A stretch of 10,000 nt of DNA from Capsaspora owczarzaki ATCC 30864 (lineage: Eukaryota; Opisthokonta; Filasterea): contig NW_011887296.1 in assembly GCF_000151315.2 (NCBI RefSeq), forward strand, positions 309,880 to 319,879. The letters are read 5' to 3'. This document shows, piece after piece, positions 5,843 to 10,000 of the stretch. How positions within the stretch are numbered: position 1 is the first letter of the stretch; each line of letters begins with the position of its first letter. The position numbers were made by a program, and so were the translations under genes. The notes below the pieces were generated by a model that ran no database searches, was not told the origin of the DNA, and saw only the letters and a list, made by a program, of their open reading frames with translations.

Positions 5843-8800
5843 ATTCCTCGGCGACACCCGACGGCCGTCCAAGCTTCCATGCAGGGCTGGAAAATGCCAA
5901 CGAGAGTTGGGTGATGCTGCTTGGGCCGATGGCGGACCAAATCTGCTCCACATCATTGGGTAGCCGGAAAGAATTGTGCGCCATCGAAAGCGCACACAGC
6001 CGGTTGGCGGCTTTCAGTCCAGAGAGGAACTCGTCCGTGCGGAATGTGAGGCTGCTCAATTTGCACCCGTCCAACGCCAGCTCGACAAGTTGCTTGGCGT
6101 GGAGCAGAAAAGTGCCGAGCGCGACGGCACACGCATCGCCAATCGCGTTGAAGGAAAGGTTGAGCGTTTGCAGTTTGCTCATTGCAATCTCCGACGATAC
6201 CTGCGAGGCTTGCGGCACGGTTGCGATTGGTGCGCCGGACAGCGCCTGCAGGATGGCACGGCAGCCAGACGCTGTGAAGGCGTTCGAAGACAAGTTCAGC
6301 TCGGTCAGATTGGCCAGGGCAGGGAGCGCACCTGCCAGAGTTCGAGCGCAGTCATTGTCCAGAGCATTTTCGGACAGGTCAAGCACAAGCAAGGACGAGT
6401 GCTGCTCCAAACATGAAAACACGGTCGTCGCTAGTCTCCCGAAAAGACCGACACCCGACAACAGGAGCACGCGCGTCTCGTCCGCTTCACTGAGCAAGCT
6501 CAGCAAGCGAGAGGACGTCAAGCCCCGTCGAGCCCCGCCTTCGTCGCCGTCAACCGCCTTGCCGGACTCTGCATTGACAACAACCATGCCAAAGTCGTCA
6601 CGAGCCTGCAGATGAATCGTCTCGAGTACAGACACCAAGTACTCTGTTGCATCTCGATTCCACGACCCAATGACGGCCGTGACGTTCTGGTTGCCGGCAA
6701 GCACGTTGACAAGCAAATCATCCTCAAACATGATGGCGCCATCGCTGGTCTTGAGGTGGGCAAAGCGCGGTTCCGCGCCGTACTGCCGGGCGTAGCGAAT
6801 TTCTGCTTCGCGCATCAGCCACGACATTGTTGTTGTTGGCAGGGTGACTGGGCACGGGATGAGTAGCAGGTGACCTGAAGGTTCGACACGAAGGCGCACG
6901 CGCATGATGCTGTTGCCAGCCTGCCAAACATCTTCACGAGCGGTGGCGGCAGGTAGCTGTTGCAGCTGGGTCGAGAAGGAGTCGCCAGAGCTGAGACCGT
7001 GAGCATTGTCCGTTTGCAAAGGTTCAGTCCGTGGCAACCAGTTTGGTGTGGCAACATAATCATTGTCGTCGCCATAATAGCCGTAGTCAGCATCGGCATC
7101 AGCATCAATGATGGACGAGCTGGCGTGGTGCGACTGACCCATCGTGGACAACTCTTCGTTCTCGTCGTCGTCGTCCTCCAAGTGCAGTGGATTGTGGCGA
7201 CTCGTACCAGCAGCGCTACGCGAGACGACCTCGCGATCAGAGTCATCCGACCCTACATCATCATCGTGATCGTCTTCATCGTCAAAATGGAAGCCAGCGG
7301 CGGCAGCGGCATGAACGCCCGTGTCCGAGTCACCACCCGCCTCGCGGGCATGGTCTGCGTGGTATCGGGTGTGTCTCTTGCCATGCGGCGAGGATGCTCC
7401 GCTGCTCGCGGGTCGTTTGGTGCGACCGGCCACGGCGTGACCCTTGTCTCGAGCCACACGACTGCTGGCTGAGGCGAGCGAGCGTCGTTGTCGCGACACA
7501 CCACTTCCCGCATTCTGATGGCGACGGGGCGATCGGATGCCTGCCGCGCGGGGTACTCGACGTGTGGACGACGCGGAGTAGTAGTCACGCGATGCACGCT
7601 GCTGGCGCGATAAGGCATGGCCGCGCTTGCCGTTCTCATCATCCACAATAAAGCCGTCAATTAATTCAAAGTCCTCGTCCGCGTCTGTCATCTCCACAAG
7701 GCCGCTCGTGGCGGAAGATTGCCGTGGTGGGCGAGCGTCAGCAGCTTCTTCGTCATCGCTGTTGAAGGGTTCGCGTGCACGCAGTTTGGTGCTGGCGCTG
7801 GTGGTGGTGGTGGTGCTGGCGGAGGTTGTCGTCGTGGTGGTTGGGCGGCGGGTGCGAGTACGCAGTGCATCGTCACTGCCAGACTCTGCTTCAGACGAAG
7901 AACTTTCAACATGATGGGTGGATGCCACGACGGTAGCTGCATCGTCTTGATCGTACTGTGCATCATCTTGGTCGGCGGAGGCGCCCCGAGCACTTCCCGA
8001 CACGCTGGAGTTTGCATCAGTGCTGGCTGAAGGTGCGGCCAGCCGTCGTCGACCGTCACGGTGAAGAATCGCTTTGAGGGCCGACCGAACTTCAGGCGTG
8101 GCAACATCGTACACGGTAAGACCACGGTCGTCGCGAATGGTCGCGTCGGCCTCGTAGCTGAGAAGCAATAGCACAACGTCCTCATGCCCGTTGATGGCGG
8201 CATCGTGCATTGCAGTCACACCGCCCAAACCGCGCGTATTGACCATCGCTCGGTGGCGCAACAGCTCCCTGACCACCTCGAGATGGCCATGGTTGCTCGC
8301 CTCATGCAACGGCGACCAGCCAGCATAGTCTTTGACGTTCACATTGGCTCCGCTGACCAACAGGGCCCGAACAGCGTCGGCGTTGCCAGCAATGGCGGCG
8401 CGATGCAAGGGCGTTTCGCCCTTTTCGTTGCGCGTTGCCGCCGTGTTGTTCTTCCGAGCAGCGGTGCGTCGTTTGCTGCCGCTGGCAGTAGTAGGTTGCG
8501 CGACGGGCGCGCCTTCGTCGCCAATCATTCGGTTGTACTCGGCATTGTCAGCATCCGAGTCGACCTCGTCATTGTCCGAGGAAAGCTCAATCTCGGTCGC
8601 GTCGTCATCGTCGTCGTCGTCATTCTCGCCTTCATCCGAGTCGTTTCTTTCGCTGTCGTTGTCACCGCTGTCCTCGGGGTGGTCTGGCTGCACCTTCCGC
8701 GGCGGCCGACCAGCGCGCACCTGGGTATAGTCCGGCATGTCGGCGTGCCAGTCCGACCAGCTGTAGGGCAAGCAGGTATCGAGAAGCGATTCGAGCGACA

Positions 8801-10000
8801 CTTCTTCTTCGACGCCGCTGCTGCTGCTAGTGCTAGTGCTGGGGACAGGGCCGCTCCCGGACTCCATCGGCGATGATGTAGCCGCAGATTTCAAGCGTCG
8901 CATGTCTGAAAGACATGCTGAAAGTTCCTCATGAACGGCAAGCAGCGCTTGTTGGAAGGATTTCGAGCGTGCTTCCATGGTAGACAAGAAGACCGACAAC
9001 GAAGACGACGAGAATGCTGCTGCTGCAGTCGATGCCGTTTCAGAAAACGCTCGACGCAAGCCGCGCAGGGACGACAGGCGGCAGGCAAACTGCAGCACGC
9101 ACTCGCGATGCGCCAGTTTGGATTTCAGGTACTGCAACAACACATGCTGCAAGGACTGGTACACTGAATTGAGGGGCGAGCTTCGAGGCAGCCCGTCCCG
9201 ACCCGCCATCAACGCTTCAAGCGTCGAGAGCAACGACGACGCCGATTGGTTGAGAAGCGACTGGGCGCGCTCGGCAGCGTCGAGTGACGCGTGCAGCTGC
9301 AGCTCAATGTTCGGCTGCGAACTCGGCGGATGGAGGGCTCCTCCCGTTGCCGTGCCAGCCGAGTCTGGCACGAGGACACTGCGTAGCTCGTTCCTTGTCG
9401 CTTTCGCAAAGTGGAAGAGGGCGGTCGCGTGCGCCTCCGTCAGAGCGGCCTCGAACTGCGCGTGATTGAATTTCCGGCGCAGCGCAGGAGACAGGGCAGC
9501 TACATCTGTGCCAACTCGCCCGAGCGTAAACCGGGCCGATTCAAGCATTGGAGGATTTGCTTCAAAATTCTGCGCAACGAGCTCCTGGATGTGCGTGTAG
9601 ATTTCGGATTCTCGCTCAAACAGCCGCGCAGCGTCACGAAACTCTCGCGCGTCCTCCAGACACATTGCAGCAGAGGAGTACAGCGCGGCTAGTCGTCGTT
9701 GGTAGGCCAATACAGGCAACATGGGGAATGACGTGGCGTTTCCCGCAACAACATGACTGGTGGTGGTTGGGTGGTCGCGTCCGCCGCTGGACGGCGCACT
9801 GCCTACGAGCAGCACCTCGTCCACATCATCCACGACGTGCATGTGCGATGTGGATGATGACACCTCACTCAAAGGGAATGCTTGATCGCCTGAAGCATTC
9901 TCCTGGTTGGCGAAGGCATCCGGATGGTCCTCCAACAGTCGGATGGCGCGTTGATAATGGGGAAGGGCAACCAAAGGGGCAAGCATTTCGCAATAACCAT
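4791..10000 (-). CDS. TONSL: Tonsoku-like protein (TONSL), 5' end outside the window
   Basis: One frame runs uninterrupted from the right edge to the stop at 4793-4791: 1731 residues from the first visible ATG (9986). It stays open upstream, so that ATG is probably internal. Residue numbers count from it. In animals TONSL pairs with MMS22L at stalled forks, reads newly replicated histone H4 and promotes RAD51 loading. Residues 1-375 are helical and TPR-like (ALYSSAAMCLEDAREFRDAARLFERESEIY). Residues 432-474 are strongly acidic with D7. Three to four ankyrin repeats span 520-640 and keep the probable H4-contact residues D553, W557, H561, E562, N565 and D595. A long disordered linker (641-1027) mixes RS-rich basic and acidic patches. 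A ubiquitin-like domain spans 1028-1110 (MRVRLRVEPSG, then WLMREAEIRYARQYG). Leucine-rich repeats start near 1171 (LLVLDLSENALDNDCARTLAGAL) and continue past 1500, interrupted by Ala10. The domain order matches animal TONSL, but the protein is longer than human TONSL (about 1380 residues as I recall). Confidence 0.91.
5811..5840. repeat. (AGC)10 triplet repeat encoding Ala10 in TONSL
   Basis: Ten pure AGC units on the plus strand read as ten GCT alanine codons in the TONSL LRR region. The absence of synonymous variation suggests recent slippage expansion. The flanking residues are EEF and VGNTS. Confidence 0.93.
8601..8621 (-). repeat. Asp7 run in the TONSL acidic region
   Basis: Seven aspartate codons (six GAC and one GAT) form the core of an acidic segment, followed by ATEIELSSDNDE. 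It lies directly before the ankyrin domain, where animal TONSL also has an acidic stretch. Confidence 0.85.

Noticed and set aside
5488-6615. A 375-codon open frame on the plus strand opposite the TONSL LRR region
   Set aside because: It is an antisense shadow of the real LRR-coding frame, and its Ser/Arg/Ala-rich product has no domain.
1-10000. A hidden defence, mobile or CRISPR-like system
   Set aside because: I found no direct-repeat array, transposase, integrase, toxin or viral protein on either strand. All long real frames belong to three conserved eukaryotic housekeeping-type genes, and the repeats are simple-sequence tracts.

Overview
This is a eukaryotic nuclear window, not a bacterial or viral one. 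It holds three protein-coding genes. Two are broken by short spliceosomal GT-AG introns of 91 to 357 nt. Two tRNA genes have intact Pol III internal promoters. Coding sequence is fairly GC-rich, while introns and intergenic DNA are full of long A or T homopolymer tracts. The third gene has the animal-type TPR, acidic, ankyrin, ubiquitin-like and LRR layout of Tonsoku-like protein. Plant TONSOKU, as I recall, lacks the ankyrin block. With the compact spacing, this suggests a unicellular or early-branching relative of animals (holozoan or other opisthokont protist). I cannot name the species from sequence alone.

Layout from left to right. Positions 1-279 are probably 5' leader or promoter sequence, perhaps including a 5' UTR intron. 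Positions 280-1656 (+) encode a four-exon, 350-residue seven-transmembrane protein of the TPRA1/GPR175 family. Positions 1657-2425 form an AT-rich spacer with two tRNA-Thr genes on the minus strand, anticodons AGT (1969-2041) and CGT (2141-2213). Each ends in a T-run terminator. Positions 2426-4566 (+) encode the mitochondrial GDP-forming succinyl-CoA ligase beta subunit (SUCLG2 type). It has five exons and 424 residues, and a 10-codon first exon starts its transit peptide. Positions 4567-4790 are a short tail-to-tail spacer. Positions 4791-10000 (-) are one uninterrupted reading frame for a TONSL/Tonsoku-like replication-repair scaffold. Its 5' end lies beyond the right edge.

The genes have no obvious shared pathway: one is a membrane protein, one a TCA-cycle enzyme, one a chromatin and replication-fork factor. 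I see no operon-like, mobile, CRISPR or defence system. The best leads are conservation of the histone H4 reader residues in the TONSL ankyrin domain, an acidic-aromatic island in its otherwise disordered linker, a U:U mismatch in one tRNA acceptor stem, a tiny presequence exon, and paired A/T tracts in one intron and in the convergent spacer.
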